From Streptomyces sp. Sge12 (GTDB lineage: Bacteria; Actinomycetota; Actinomycetes; Streptomycetales; Streptomycetaceae): DNA of 64,000 bases. Under the pieces are notes generated by a model, which saw only the letters and a list, made by a program, of their open reading frames with translations, had not been told where the DNA came from and did no database searches. The stretch covers positions 7,616,501-7,680,500 of the forward strand of contig NZ_CP020555.1 of assembly GCF_002080455.1 (NCBI RefSeq), written 5' to 3'. Shown in pieces: positions 25,760 to 34,607 of this stretch (its first letter is position 1; every line of letters begins with the position of its first letter). The position numbers and the translations under genes are program-made.

Positions 25760-26419
25760 TCAGACCCCGACGCCCGCCGTGATGAGGCGGGGCAGTTCAC
25801 GCATGTCGTGGAAGACGACGGTGCCGGTGCCTTCGAGGCGTTCGGCGGGCGTCAGGCCCCCCGCATAGCCGAACACGCGCATGCCGGCGGCGCGGGCGGC
25901 CTCGACCCCGGGGCGGCTGTCCTCGACGACCGCGCAGGCCGCCGGGTCCACGCCCATCCGCTGCGCCGCGTACAGGAACAGGTCCGGGGCCGGCTTGCCG
26001 TACCGGACCTCGGTGGCGCTGTAGATGCGGCCCTCGAAGTGCTCGTAGAGGCCGGTGCGGCCGAGGGTGTGGCGCATCTTCTCGTGCGAGCCGCTGGAGG
26101 CGACGCAGGTCGGCAGGGTGATCGCGCCGAGCGCCTCGGGCAGCCCGTCGACGGCCGACAACCCGGTGTCCACCGCCGCACGGTGGCGTTCCTCGAAGAG
26201 CCGGTGCCAGATGTCGGCCGCCTCGTCACCGACCCGTGCCACGATGTCCTCGCGGATGGAGGCGGTGGAGCGCCCGATGAACCGCTCCATGACCTCGACC
26301 TCGGTGAGCGGCCAGCCCAGCTCCGCTCCCAGCGCGACCTGGATGGGCACCGCGATGCGTTCGCTGTCGACCAGCACTCCGTCGCAGTCGAATATGACGA
26401 GTTCAATCGGCTTGATCAT
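25760..26419 (-). CDS. HAD-superfamily phosphatase (beta-phosphoglucomutase/PGP type)
   Basis: 219 residues from ATG 26419; a start nine codons earlier is possible. All HAD motifs are present: FDCDGVLVDSE (nucleophile Asp and acid-base Asp), VASSGS (motif II), KPAPDLFLYAA (motif III Lys) and VVEDSRPGVEAA (motif IV), with a helical cap domain between residues 18 and 85. Such enzymes remove phosphate from small sugars or glycolate, or isomerise hexose phosphates. The substrate cannot be told from sequence. It stands alone between a terminator and the alkylsulfatase pseudogene. Confidence 0.9.
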   Translation of the reverse strand: MIKPIELVIFDCDGVLVDSERIAVPIQVALGAELGWPLTEVEVMERFIGRSTASIREDIVARVGDEAADIWHRLFEERHRAAVDTGLSAVDGLPEALGAITLPTCVASSGSHEKMRHTLGRTGLYEHFEGRIYSATEVRYGKPAPDLFLYAAQRMGVDPAACAVVEDSRPGVEAARAAGMRVFGYAGGLTPAERLEGTGTVVFHDMRELPRLITAGVGV

Positions 26420-26473
26420 TCCCGCAGCATAGAGGCCGCCGGTCACAGCCCGTGGGCACGGGGTGGCCGTTCG

Positions 26474-28375
26474 TCAGGGGGTGACGATGGCGAAGTCCGG
26501 GTCGGGTGAGTCGAGGTACGCGAAGAGTTCGGCGACGAGCGCGGGATCGCCGTCGAGGGACACGCCCTCGCGCCGCGCGAGCTCGTCCGGGGCCACGGCG
26601 CCGAGCAACAGTGCGCGCAGGAGCGGTTCGTCGAGCACGACCACGGCATGCGGGCGGCCGGCCGCGGGATTGTCCCCCCGGACGCCGGTCAGTACGCCGT
26701 TGCCCAGGCGCAGCGTCAGCGGCTCGGAGCCGGGCAGGACGAACCGGACGACGACGTCCGCGTCCCATGCCCGGGGGCCGTCGATCCGCACGGCGAGGGA
26801 GTCCACCAACTGCTCCAGGCTCAGGGCGGCGATCACGTCCGGGGACGCGGCGGTGGCCGGCGTCCCGACGCTGGTGCCGCGCAGTTCCTGGGCGCCGGTG
26901 AGGTAGAAGTTCCGCCACGTGCCGTTCTCGGCGCCGTAGCCGAGCTGCTCCAGGGCGTCGGCCTGGAGTTCTCGCGCCTGCGCGTTGGAGGGGTCGGCGA
27001 AGACGACGTGGTCGACCACCTGGGCCACCCAGCGGTAGTCGCCCTGCTCGAAGGAGGTGCGGGCGCGGCGCAGGACCTGTGCCGCGCCGCCCATGAACTC
27101 GACGTAGCGGCGGGCGGATTCCTCCGGCGGGTGCTGCCACAGCAGCGCCGGGTTCCCCTCGAACCAGCCCATGTACCGCTGATAGACGGCCTTGACGTTG
27201 TGGCTGACCGATCCGTAGTAGCCGTGCGTGTGCCAGGCGGCCTCCAGCGCCGGCGGCATGCGCAGCGTCTCGGCGATCTCGGCGCCGGTGTACCCCTGGT
27301 TGAGCAGCCGCAGGGTCTGATCGTGCAGGTACGCTTACAGGTCGCGCTGCTCGGCCAGGTACGACATGGCCCGCTCGCGGCCCCGGACCGGCCAGTGGTG
27401 GGAGGCGAAGACCACGTCGCACTTGTCGCCGAACAGGGCGATGGACTCGGTGAGGTACGCGGCCCAGGCGCGCGGGTCGCGTACCAGGGCGCCGCGCAGC
27501 GTCAGCAGGTTGTGGAGGGTGTGGGTGGCGTTCTCCGCCATGCACAGCGCCCTGTGGTCGGGCAGCAGCAGGTTGAACTCCGCGGGCGCCTCGGTGCCCG
27601 GGGTGAGCTGGAAGACCATGCGCACGCCGTCGACGGTCTCCTCCTGCCCGGTGCGGGTGATGTCGAGGGTCGGCCGGATCAGCGTCACCCGGCCGGTGGA
27701 GGTGGTCTGGCCCAGGCCCGCGCCGACCTGGCCGCGCGGGCCCTTGGGCAGGCCGGCCCCGTACATGTAGCCGGCCCGGCGGGCCATCGCGGTGCCGGCG
27801 TAGACGTTCTCGCTGACCGCGTGCTCGACGCAGCCCTGCGGTGCCAGGACCGGGACCCGGCCCGCGTCGACGTCGGCCTGCGAGGTGACCCCCTTGACGC
27901 CGCCGAAGTGGTCGGCGTGGCTGTGGGTGTAGAGGACGCCCGTGACCGGCCGGTCCCCGCGGTGGGCCCGGTACAGGGCGAGGGCCGCGGCCGCCGTCTC
28001 CTCGCTGATCAGCGGGTCGATCACGACGACGCCCCGGTCGCCCTCGACGAGCGTCATGTTCGACAGGTCCAGCCCGCGCACCTGGTACACGCCGTCCACG
28101 ACGTGGAAGAGGCCCTGGAGGGCGCCGAGACGGCTCTGTCGCCACAGACTGGGGTGGACGGTGTCGGGGCGGTCCCCGTTGAGGAAGGCGTAGGCGTCGC
28201 CGTCCCACACGACGCGCCCGTCCTCGGCCCTGATCACACAGGGCTCCAGGGCGGCGACGAAGCCGTGGGTGGCGTCGTCGAAGTCGGTGCGGTTCGCGAA
28301 GGCCTCGCTGCCGGCGGCCACGCGGTGAGCGTTGCCGATCGCTTCGGAGGCGTCGCGTCCGGGGCCGTCGGTCAT
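26474..28375 (-). pseudogene. Alkyl sulfatase (metallo-beta-lactamase type) with one in-frame TAA
   Basis: The start ATG 28375 has GAGGAGG eight bases upstream. The metallo-beta-lactamase domain includes THSHADHFGG, ENVYAGTAMARR, and FASHHWPVRG; the frame then reaches AEQRDL, TAA (27335-27337), and continues in phase with AYLHDQTLRLLNQGYTGAEI and the dimerisation and SCP2-like C-terminal domains to a normal stop, 633 codons in all. Family members have Tyr at the stop position, so one TAC-to-TAA change explains the break. Intact enzymes cleave alkyl sulfate esters such as dodecyl sulfate using two zinc ions. The 346-residue truncated product keeps the metal site but lacks dimer and substrate domains. 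Confidence 0.85.
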
Positions 28376-28562
28376 CGTGTGGGCCTCCTCGGGCGTTCCC
28401 GGACCGGCCCGGCCGGCCGGGCACCACCGCTCTCTCCATGCCAGCCTCGCCCCGCCGCACCCCGGCCGCCCGGCACGCTCGGCCGTCCGGGTGGCACGTC
28501 CGGGTGGCAGGGGCCGCCGGCGAACCGGCTCACGACCCCTTGACCGCGAGGCGGCGCAGGCA

Positions 28563-28576
28563 CTACCTATCGGTAG
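28563..28576. promoter_or_regulatory. Inverted repeat in a divergent promoter region
   Basis: CTACCTATCGGTAG is a 14-bp palindrome-like site with 5-bp arms. It lies between the alkylsulfatase and dienelactone hydrolase genes and could bind a TetR-type repressor. No regulator gene is adjacent. Confidence 0.35.
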
Positions 28577-28617
28577 CTCGATGTCGCCCGAGAGGGCCGC
28601 CGGAAGGAGCCGGGCGC

Positions 28618-29457
28618 GTGGCAGACCACGACCTGAGCGGGTTCGAGAAGAGCACATTCACCCATGACGGCGCCACCCGCCGGATCCTGCGCCGGGGCAC
28701 GGGTCCCGCCGTGATCGTCATGGCCGAGATCCCGGGCATCACCCCCAAGGTCATCGAGTTCGCCGAGCACGTGGCGGCGGCCGGCTGCACGGCCGTGCTC
28801 CCCGTGCTCTTCGGCGAACCCGGCCGCGACCCCCACCCCGGCGCCGTCGGGTGGCCGAGCGCCGGCCGCTACATGGCGTCGTCGCTGTGGCAGGTGTGCG
28901 TGAGCCGGGAGTTCACGCTGCTCGCCACGGGGCGCGGTTCGCGCGTCGTACGGTGGCTGCGCGCCCTGGCCGCCGCCGAGCACGCGCGCTGCGGCGGGCC
29001 GGGGGTCGGCGCCGTCGGCATGTGCCTGACGGGCGGATTCGCCCTGGCCATGGCCACGGACGAGCGCCTCCTCGCACCCGTGCTGTCCCAGCCGTCGCTC
29101 CCACTGGCCTGCACCCCGGGCCGGGCCGGCGCCATCGACATCAGCTCCGAGGACCTCGCGGTCGTCCGCGGCCGCTGCGAGCGCGAAGGGCTCCAAGTGC
29201 TGGGGCTGCGCTTCCGGGGCGACCGGCTCTCACCCGGCGACCGCTTCGCGTACCTCCGGCGCGAACTCGGCGACGCCTTCGTCGCCGTGGAGCTGGACGA
29301 CGGCGTGGCGAACCCGCAGGGCGCTCTCGCGCCGCACTCCGTCCTGACGGAACACCTCATCGACGAACCCGGACAGCCCACCCGGCAGGCGCTCGACACG
29401 GTCCTCGAGCTGTTCCGCACCCGGCTGCTCGGGGAAGGACCCGCGGCCGCCGGGTGA
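28618..29457 (+). CDS. Dienelactone hydrolase family protein
   Basis: 279 residues from GTG 28618 with GGAAGGAG nine bases upstream. The alpha/beta-hydrolase core is visible (GPAVIVMAEIPGITPKVIEF, then the nucleophile elbow GAVGMCLTGGFALAM with a Cys nucleophile near residue 140, as in dienelactone hydrolase). The late Asp (LRFRGDRLSP) and a following His (HSVLTEHLIDEP) can complete the triad. The family hydrolyses lactone or ester bonds, for example in chloroaromatic breakdown; the real substrate is unknown. It is divergent from the broken alkylsulfatase gene. Confidence 0.82.
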   Translation: MADHDLSGFEKSTFTHDGATRRILRRGTGPAVIVMAEIPGITPKVIEFAEHVAAAGCTAVLPVLFGEPGRDPHPGAVGWPSAGRYMASSLWQVCVSREFTLLATGRGSRVVRWLRALAAAEHARCGGPGVGAVGMCLTGGFALAMATDERLLAPVLSQPSLPLACTPGRAGAIDISSEDLAVVRGRCEREGLQVLGLRFRGDRLSPGDRFAYLRRELGDAFVAVELDDGVANPQGALAPHSVLTEHLIDEPGQPTRQALDTVLELFRTRLLGEGPAAAG

Positions 29458-29833
29458 CGGCGCTTTCGGGCTCAGTCCCGTTCCCCGGTGACGGAGAAGC
29501 GGATCTGCGGTTCGAGGGGGGACCCCGAGCCGACGGTCGTGCGTAGGTTCGTCGTCTCCTCATGCCGTCATCGCGGGCGCGACTGACGACAGGTCATGCT
29601 CCGGGCGCGTTGCATGGACCAGTCGGGCATACGGTGGCAATCTGGTCAATATCACCACAACTCACATACTCGCGAACTCTCCGTACGCCGCGTGGCGCCT
29701 TCTGCTTCCCGGAACACTCCAGTGGTTTGTATATGTCGGTCACCGACGTATGGTGGGGCTTGAAGATCCATCCCGGCGGCAGTCGCTCCTGCCCGCCGTC
29801 GGGGAGTCACGTTGTGATGGAGACGGAGTGCCC
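29458..29833. other. 376-base gap with a near-palindromic operator candidate
   Basis: No gene is evident. Bases 29732-29750 contain GTCGGT-C-ACCGAC with TA/TA flanks, a near-perfect palindrome about 85 bases before the methyltransferase start. The area from 29635 to 29700 is AT-richer than the surroundings and may hold the promoter. Confidence 0.4.
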
Positions 29834-30622
29834 ATGGCCACCAGGAAGAACCTCACCGCGAACCGGGAATCCCTCGTCCACAAGGTCCGCTACGCCGCGA
29901 GCCGCCCGAACCGCATCGCCCCCTACCTCAAGCGGGCCGCCCGCGACCGGTGGCTGGCCTTCAAGCACCCCGACCACGTCAGCTACTACCGGGCCGTGAT
30001 GGCCTCGGACACCCGCCGCAACCCCGAGGCCGCGGTCGGCAGCCAGACCCACGAACGCTGGCTCGCCCTCGGGCAGATGCAGTTCGACTACCTGATCGGG
30101 CACGGCCTGAAGCCCGGGGCGCGCATGCTGGACATCGGCTGCGGCAACCTCCGTGCCGGCTGGCGCTTCATCGACTACCTCGACGCCGGCCACTACTACG
30201 GCATCGACATCTCGCCCGACATCCTCATCGCCGCCAAGCGGACCCTGACCGAGCGCGGCCTCCAGGCCAAGGTCCCGCACCTGACCATCACCAAGAACCT
30301 GACGCTGGACTTCCTTCCGGACGGCTACTTCGACGTCGTCCACGCCCACAGCGTCTTCTCGCATTCACCGATCGACGTCATCGAGGAGTGCTTCGCCCAC
30401 GTGGGCCGGGTGCTCGCGCCAGGCGGGCACTTCGATTTCACCTTCGACCGCACCACCGGCGCCGAACACCAGGTGCTGCGCGAGGACTTCTACTACCGCA
30501 CCCAGACGCTCGTCGACCTCGCCGCCGCGCACGGGCTGTCCGCACGTTTCATGGACGACTGGGAGGAGCTGGGCCACGGTCAGTCCAAGATCCGCATCAC
30601 CGCCGCCGGGGCACAGGTCTGA
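29834..30622 (+). CDS. SAM-dependent methyltransferase (class I)
   Basis: 262 residues from ATG 29834 (GGAG upstream). After a basic N-terminus (ATRKNLTANRESLVHKVRYA) the Rossmann fold begins with MLDIGCGNLRAGWRFIDYL near residue 99 (motif I), GIDISPDIL (motif II acidic residue) and FDVVHAHSVFSHSPIDVIEE (motif IV), VLAPGGHF (motif VI). This pattern is close to methyltransferases acting on small molecules or O-linked sugars. There are no biosynthetic neighbours to suggest the substrate. It ends near a tandem ACCGGTC repeat between convergent genes. Confidence 0.85.
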   Translation: MATRKNLTANRESLVHKVRYAASRPNRIAPYLKRAARDRWLAFKHPDHVSYYRAVMASDTRRNPEAAVGSQTHERWLALGQMQFDYLIGHGLKPGARMLDIGCGNLRAGWRFIDYLDAGHYYGIDISPDILIAAKRTLTERGLQAKVPHLTITKNLTLDFLPDGYFDVVHAHSVFSHSPIDVIEECFAHVGRVLAPGGHFDFTFDRTTGAEHQVLREDFYYRTQTLVDLAAAHGLSARFMDDWEELGHGQSKIRITAAGAQV

Positions 30623-30630
30623 CCCCGTAG

Positions 30631-30658
30631 ACCGGTCACCGGTCACCGGTCACCGGTC
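30631..30658. repeat. Four tandem ACCGGTC repeats
   Basis: Four exact 7-bp copies between the convergent methyltransferase and membrane-protein genes. Each contains the palindrome ACCGGT, so alternative small hairpins could form here and help end transcription. Confidence 0.75.
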
Positions 30659-30677
30659 GCCGACCACGGCCACCGGC

Positions 30678-31571
30678 TCAGGCGCGGCCGGCCGTGCTCG
30701 CGCGCCTACGGCGCCGCAGGCGAACGGCCAGTGCCGTGCCCGCGAGCAGGGCCAGGCACGGGAGCGCGGTGTCCTCGCCCACCACCCCCGCGAAGTAGCC
30801 CGTGACCAGGAACGGGGCCGAGGCGAGGGCGAACCGGCCGGTGGTGCGGACGCCGGACAGGGCCGGGCGGCCCGCCAGGGCCAGGGCGGCCAGCACGGTC
30901 ACGGCGAAGCGCCACAGCACGATCATGCCGATCCCGCCCGCATCGAGCAGGGCCAGCAGCACCACGGACAGCGGCGTCCAGAGCAGCAGCGCCAGCAGCC
31001 CCGCGGTGGTCCGGATCCGGCCGGGCGGGTGCAGGTCCGGAGGGCAGAGCAGGGGGAGGACGGCGATCACGAGCGGCGGCAGCAGGTGGGCCAGGTGCTC
31101 CAGCGGCATGTCCAGGGCGCCCGGCAGCCCCGCGATGACGAGGCAGGCCGCGGTCCCGGCGGCCCCGGCGAAGGCGGTCCGCGCGCCGACGGCGAAGCGC
31201 CCGGCCAGCGCCACCACGGCACCGATGAGGGTCAGCGCGGAGAAGGCGTTGATCGCGTAGCCGAGCGGAGTCCCGAAATCGGGGCGACCGGTGACGTACG
31301 CACGGTTGAGGGTCGAGGCGAGCAGGAAGGCGGCGTACGCGCCCGCCGCGGCCAGCGCGAAGGGCGCCGCCGCCGCGAACAGGCGCCCGCCGCGCTGCGC
31401 GGAGGCGATGCCCAGCCGAAGGCGCAGCGCGTGCGCCACGATGTCCCCGGCCTCCCGCAGCCGGGTGACCGGGCCGGCATTCTCGGTCGCCAGGCGGTGG
31501 GCCTCCACTATCTCGTCGCCGAAGGCGCTGCGGAAAGCGGCGGGATAGAGGCGCAGCAGACGAGGATTCAC
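30678..31571 (-). CDS. Multi-pass membrane protein coupled to PadR regulator
   Basis: 297 residues from GTG 31571, which overlaps the PadR stop (GTGA). The first 50 residues are cytosolic (NPRLLRLYPAAFRSAFGDEI, then AHRLATENAG), a hallmark of membrane proteins that accompany PadR regulators in actinobacteria, followed by about seven to eight hydrophobic helices and a basic tail. Such pairs often sense or export membrane-active compounds; here no ABC ATPase is adjacent. The protein is otherwise uncharacterised. Confidence 0.72.
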   Translation of the reverse strand: MNPRLLRLYPAAFRSAFGDEIVEAHRLATENAGPVTRLREAGDIVAHALRLRLGIASAQRGGRLFAAAAPFALAAAGAYAAFLLASTLNRAYVTGRPDFGTPLGYAINAFSALTLIGAVVALAGRFAVGARTAFAGAAGTAACLVIAGLPGALDMPLEHLAHLLPPLVIAVLPLLCPPDLHPPGRIRTTAGLLALLLWTPLSVVLLALLDAGGIGMIVLWRFAVTVLAALALAGRPALSGVRTTGRFALASAPFLVTGYFAGVVGEDTALPCLALLAGTALAVRLRRRRRASTAGRA

Positions 31572-31906
31572 GCCGTGGCCGTCCCGCCGGAGATGCCGAG
31601 GCGGCGTGCGGCCTCCCGCGCGGTGGCGGCGATCCGCTGAGCCTCGGCGGCCAGGCTCTGCCGGCCCTCGGCGGTGAGGCTGTAGGTGCGCCGCAGCCGG
31701 CTGTCGACGATCTGCTCCTCGTGGACCTCGATCAGCCCCTGACCCAGCAGCCGTTCCAGGGCCCCGTACAGGGTGCCGGTGCGCATCGTGACGCGTCCGC
31801 CCGAGATCAGCTCCACCTCGCGGGCGATCGCGTACCCGTGGCGGGGCTCGTCCGCCAGCGCGGTCAGGAGGAGGAGGGTCGGTTCCTGCATCGCACGATC
31901 GCTCAT
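31568..31906 (-). CDS. PadR-family transcriptional regulator
   Basis: 112 residues from ATG 31906. The winged helix is typical: EPTLLLLTALADEPRHGYAI, the recognition area RVTMRTGTLYGALERLLGQG, and the wing LIEVHEEQIVDSRLRRTYSL with TAEGRQSLAAEAQ. The C-terminal helix for dimerisation is short, as in subgroup 2. The gene is translationally coupled to the downstream membrane protein. A palindrome over its start (31904-31915) may be its own operator. Confidence 0.9.
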   Translation of the reverse strand: MSDRAMQEPTLLLLTALADEPRHGYAIAREVELISGGRVTMRTGTLYGALERLLGQGLIEVHEEQIVDSRLRRTYSLTAEGRQSLAAEAQRIAATAREAARRLGISGGTATA

Positions 31907-31915
31907 GCCTGCATG
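31904..31915. promoter_or_regulatory. CATGC-CT-GCATG palindrome over the PadR start codon
   Basis: A perfect 12-bp inverted repeat that includes the ATG of the padR-type gene. PadR proteins commonly repress their own operon through ATGC/GCAT-type palindromes, so autoregulation is likely. Confidence 0.5.
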
Positions 31916-32035
31916 GTAGGTCACCCACCGGCATATGACGTCGGGCCGGAGGGGCGCGCGCCGGAGCCCCGCGGCACCGGCGCGCGCCGTCCCTTCGACC
32001 GTTCGTCCGTCCGCGGGTTCGCGCGGTCGGCGGTG

Positions 32036-32698
32036 TCAGCCGCGGAAGGCCTCCGGCCGGACCGGAGAGGCCTCCGCGAGGGCCTTGGTGACGGCGTCGA
32101 CGCCTTCCCGCAGCCCGTACACGGGGGTGTCGGGCTGCTGGCGCCAGGAATCGTCGAGGCCGCCCGCGTCGACCGAGTCGAAGCCGAGCTCCTCGATGAG
32201 GGCGCGGACCGTCTTCTTCGCGGCCGGGTCGTCACCCGCGACGGGCAGCGCCATCCGGTCGGCGGCGCCCGCCGGGCGGTGCCGGTCGAGGATGTCCTGC
32301 GCGTAGGTGCCGTTGAAGGCCTTGATCACGGGGTGTCCGAGCTGTCGCTCGGTCCAGCGGCTCTCGGTGAGGCCCTCGTCCTCGACGCCGGCGATCCGGC
32401 CGTCGCGCTGGCGCGGGTAGTAGTTGTTGGTGTCGATGACGACGAAGCCCTCCGCGGCCCCGTCGAACAGGCCCGCGGGCAGGTCCGGCACGTTCTTGAA
32501 GGGGATCGTGACCACGACCAGCTCGGCGCCGCGCGCGGCTTCCGTCACCGTGACGGCGGTGGCGCCGGTCTCCTCGGCCAGAGCGGTCAGGGTCTCGGGA
32601 CCGCGCGAGTTGGCCACGGAGACCTCGTGCCCGAGCGCCGTGAGCCGACGGGTGAGATTGCCGCCGATGTTGCCCGCGCCGATGATGCCGATCTTCAT
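32036..32698 (-). CDS. NADPH:F420 reductase-like NAD(P)-binding protein
   Basis: 220 residues. The N-terminus MKIGIIGAGNIGGNLTRRLT is a textbook dinucleotide-binding motif; SRGP after the second strand suits NADP+. VVVTIPFKNVPDLP and IDTNNYYPRQRDGRI, plus VIKAFNGTYAQDI, follow the pattern of F420-dependent NADP oxidoreductases and their actinobacterial relatives. The family passes hydride between F420H2 and NADP+ or acts on other small substrates. GGAG lies five bases upstream of the ATG. No F420-specific genes are adjacent. Confidence 0.83.
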   Translation of the reverse strand: MKIGIIGAGNIGGNLTRRLTALGHEVSVANSRGPETLTALAEETGATAVTVTEAARGAELVVVTIPFKNVPDLPAGLFDGAAEGFVVIDTNNYYPRQRDGRIAGVEDEGLTESRWTERQLGHPVIKAFNGTYAQDILDRHRPAGAADRMALPVAGDDPAAKKTVRALIEELGFDSVDAGGLDDSWRQQPDTPVYGLREGVDAVTKALAEASPVRPEAFRG

Positions 32699-33069
32699 GA
32701 GCTCTCCAGTGCATCCGGGTTCAGTGTCGTGCCGGCACCAACCCCCGCCCGGGCCGCGACATTCCGCCCCGCACGGCGCGTCCCCCGGACGGGCGATGCG
32801 ATCGAGCCGCCGCCCGGAGGGCCGACCGCCCGGCGGCCCCGCTCCTGACAGGACCGATCCGCCGCCGGTGCGAGGTTTCGGCCATTTCGACGAGCCGCTC
32901 GGCCATCCGTGGTGCCGTCAGCCGTAACGGTGTGACCAGTCGGCACAGCAAGACGCGCCGGCCGCCAGGCCCGGACCTCTACCCCGTTGTGCCTGCCGGA
33001 CGCCCCTACCGCCCCAGCACCGCAACCGGCCTCCGGGTCGGGCATGCGCCGCGGGAGTGGCTCTGTGGC
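32699..33069. other. 371-base divergent gap
   Basis: Separates the F420-reductase-like gene (minus) and a lipoprotein gene (plus). It must contain both promoters. I see no gene, no clear inverted repeat and no recognisable operator. Confidence 0.4.
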
Positions 33070-33855
33070 ATGCTCTCGTCGATGATCACGAATCCATTCA
33101 CAGCTCCGCCGCGCCGTCGTGGCATGGCCCATGTCCTCGTTGCCACGGTGGTGGGTGTGACGTTGATGGCGGGCTGCGGCAGTGGATCCGGTAGCGCGTC
33201 GGATTCCCGGGCCGCGGTCCCGCCGGCTGCGCAGACCGGCTCCAAAGTTCCGGAGGACCAGGCGTTCGATCCGGAGAAGGCCCTGGCGGCAGGTCCCGAG
33301 GAGCCGTACGCGGCGAGCGTGGAGATCATCACCGAGAGGCCCGGTAAGCCTCCGCTGACGATGACCGGCAGGGCCAATCTGAACGGCCCCTTCACCGGCC
33401 ACCTGCAGATGAAGTCCTCCGCCGCTGAGACGGAATCGATCACGACCGTCGATTCCAACTACGTCCGCGGCATCGATCCGACGGCTGACGCCGCGTGGAC
33501 GAAGAGTCCGCGGACCGAGAGTTCCGGCCTGGCCGACTACGACGGATACGCCAGGTTGCTCCTGGGCAGTGGCGCCGCATCACGCAAGGGGATGGAGTAC
33601 CAGGGGAACGTGGCTGCTTTCCACCTCTCCGGACATCTGTCGATCGAGCAGATCGCCTCCGTCGATGCGAACACCCACGACTTCATGAGGACCAAGGGTG
33701 TCACCGGCTTCGACTGCGACCAGTGGATCGACAGCCAGGGCCGTACCGTCCGCTTCGAACAGCGCTTCGGCCTCACAAGCGCGACGGCCACCAACAAGGC
33801 CGCCTTCAGCGATTTCGGTGCCCCCGAGACGTTCTCCGCCCCCACCGGGGGCTGA
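33070..33855 (+). CDS. Lipoprotein of unknown function
   Basis: 261 residues from ATG 33070 (alternatives at 33082 and 33124). A basic stretch (PPRRRGMAHV), hydrophobic core (LVATVVGVTLMAGC) and lipobox LMAGC predict a lipid-anchored exported protein. The mature part is about 220 residues, with KALAAGPEEPYAASVEIITE, a repetitive beta-like domain (TGRANLNGPFTGHLQMKSSA) and TGFDCDQWIDSQGRTVRFEQ near the end, reminiscent of LppX/LprAFG-type lipid-binding lipoproteins. That resemblance is suggestive only. Terminated by the hairpin at 33974. Confidence 0.75.
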   Translation: MLSSMITNPFTAPPRRRGMAHVLVATVVGVTLMAGCGSGSGSASDSRAAVPPAAQTGSKVPEDQAFDPEKALAAGPEEPYAASVEIITERPGKPPLTMTGRANLNGPFTGHLQMKSSAAETESITTVDSNYVRGIDPTADAAWTKSPRTESSGLADYDGYARLLLGSGAASRKGMEYQGNVAAFHLSGHLSIEQIASVDANTHDFMRTKGVTGFDCDQWIDSQGRTVRFEQRFGLTSATATNKAAFSDFGAPETFSAPTGG

Positions 33856-33973
33856 GCTCGCTTTCGAAGGCGGCAGGCTGCCCCGCCGGGACTCCGGGCC
33901 GCTCGGTCCCGAAGAGCGCGACTCTGCCCCTGCGCGGATCGGGCCGTGACGCGGGGGACCGTACGTCCTCGTG

Positions 33974-34009
33974 CAGGAGCCCCCGCCGGGTGTCCGGCGG
34001 GGGCTCCTG
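33974..34009. terminator. Bidirectional terminator with 16-bp stem
   Basis: CAGGAGCCCCCGCCGG pairs perfectly with its complement around a GTGT loop. It lies between the convergent lipoprotein and cold-shock genes, 30 bases from the latter's stop. Confidence 0.85.
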
Positions 34010-34038
34010 TCGTAGGTGGTGCGGGGTGCGGCGCCGGG

Positions 34039-34245
34039 TCAGCCGATCGGTACGACCTGTTCGGCCTGCGGTCCCTTGGGGCCCTGGGTGACGTCGTACT
34101 CGACCTTGGCGCCCTCGGCGAGTTCCTTGAAACCGGTGGTCTGGATGGCGGAGAAGTGGACGAACACGTCGGGTCCGCCGTCGTCCTGCTGGATGAAGCC
34201 GAACCCCTTCTCCGAGTTGAACCACTTCACAATGCCTGTTGCCAT
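34039..34245 (-). CDS. Cold-shock domain protein
   Basis: 68 residues: MATGIVKWFNSEKGFGFIQQ, then DDGGPDVFVHFSAIQTTGFK and VEYDVTQGPKGPQAEQVVPI. RNP1 (KGFGFI) and RNP2 (VFVHF) are both exact. These five-stranded OB-fold proteins bind single-stranded RNA/DNA and act as RNA chaperones or anti-terminators, not only during cold shock. AAGGA stands eight bases before ATG 34245. A monocistronic gene; its upstream leader is long, as is common for regulated csp genes. Confidence 0.96.
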   Translation of the reverse strand: MATGIVKWFNSEKGFGFIQQDDGGPDVFVHFSAIQTTGFKELAEGAKVEYDVTQGPKGPQAEQVVPIG

Positions 34246-34607
34246 CGGTGTTCCTTGTCGACGTGCCGCACGGGCCGCGCGGGTGCGGCCGGTCTGCATT
34301 GTGACCACCAGCACCACGGATCACACACCGCCGTCCGGGCGGCCCGAGGCGGAACGCCGCCGTCTGCACTGCCTGCGCCCAGCGACCGCCGAACTCCAGC
34401 CGGAAGCCGGAAGCCGCCACCCCCTCCTCCGGCGGAGGGGTGGCGGGCTCGCGGCCGCCCCCCGGCCGGCCATGCGGGCAGTGCAGCAGCCCCCGAACCC
34501 TCACGTTCGCCTTCGGCACACGCGCCGGTTTCCGCCCCGTTCCGCCGGCCTGCCCCGCACTCGCGTGGCCCGCGGTCACCCCGGGGTGAGCGGGGGACAC
34601 CCGCGGT
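34246..34607. other. 362-base gap with one terminator-like hairpin
   Basis: Upstream of the cold-shock gene and downstream of the minus-strand lipoprotein gene. A stem of about 12 bp with one bulged base (CGCCACCCC against GGGGTGGCG, plus CTCC/GGAG) lies at 34414-34446 and may end the lipoprotein transcript. The rest should contain the csp promoter and leader; no gene is seen. Confidence 0.5.

Noticed and set aside
30631..30658. ACCGGTC repeats as a CRISPR-like array
   Set aside because: Repeats are 7 bp without spacers, and no cas genes are nearby; simple tandem repeat.
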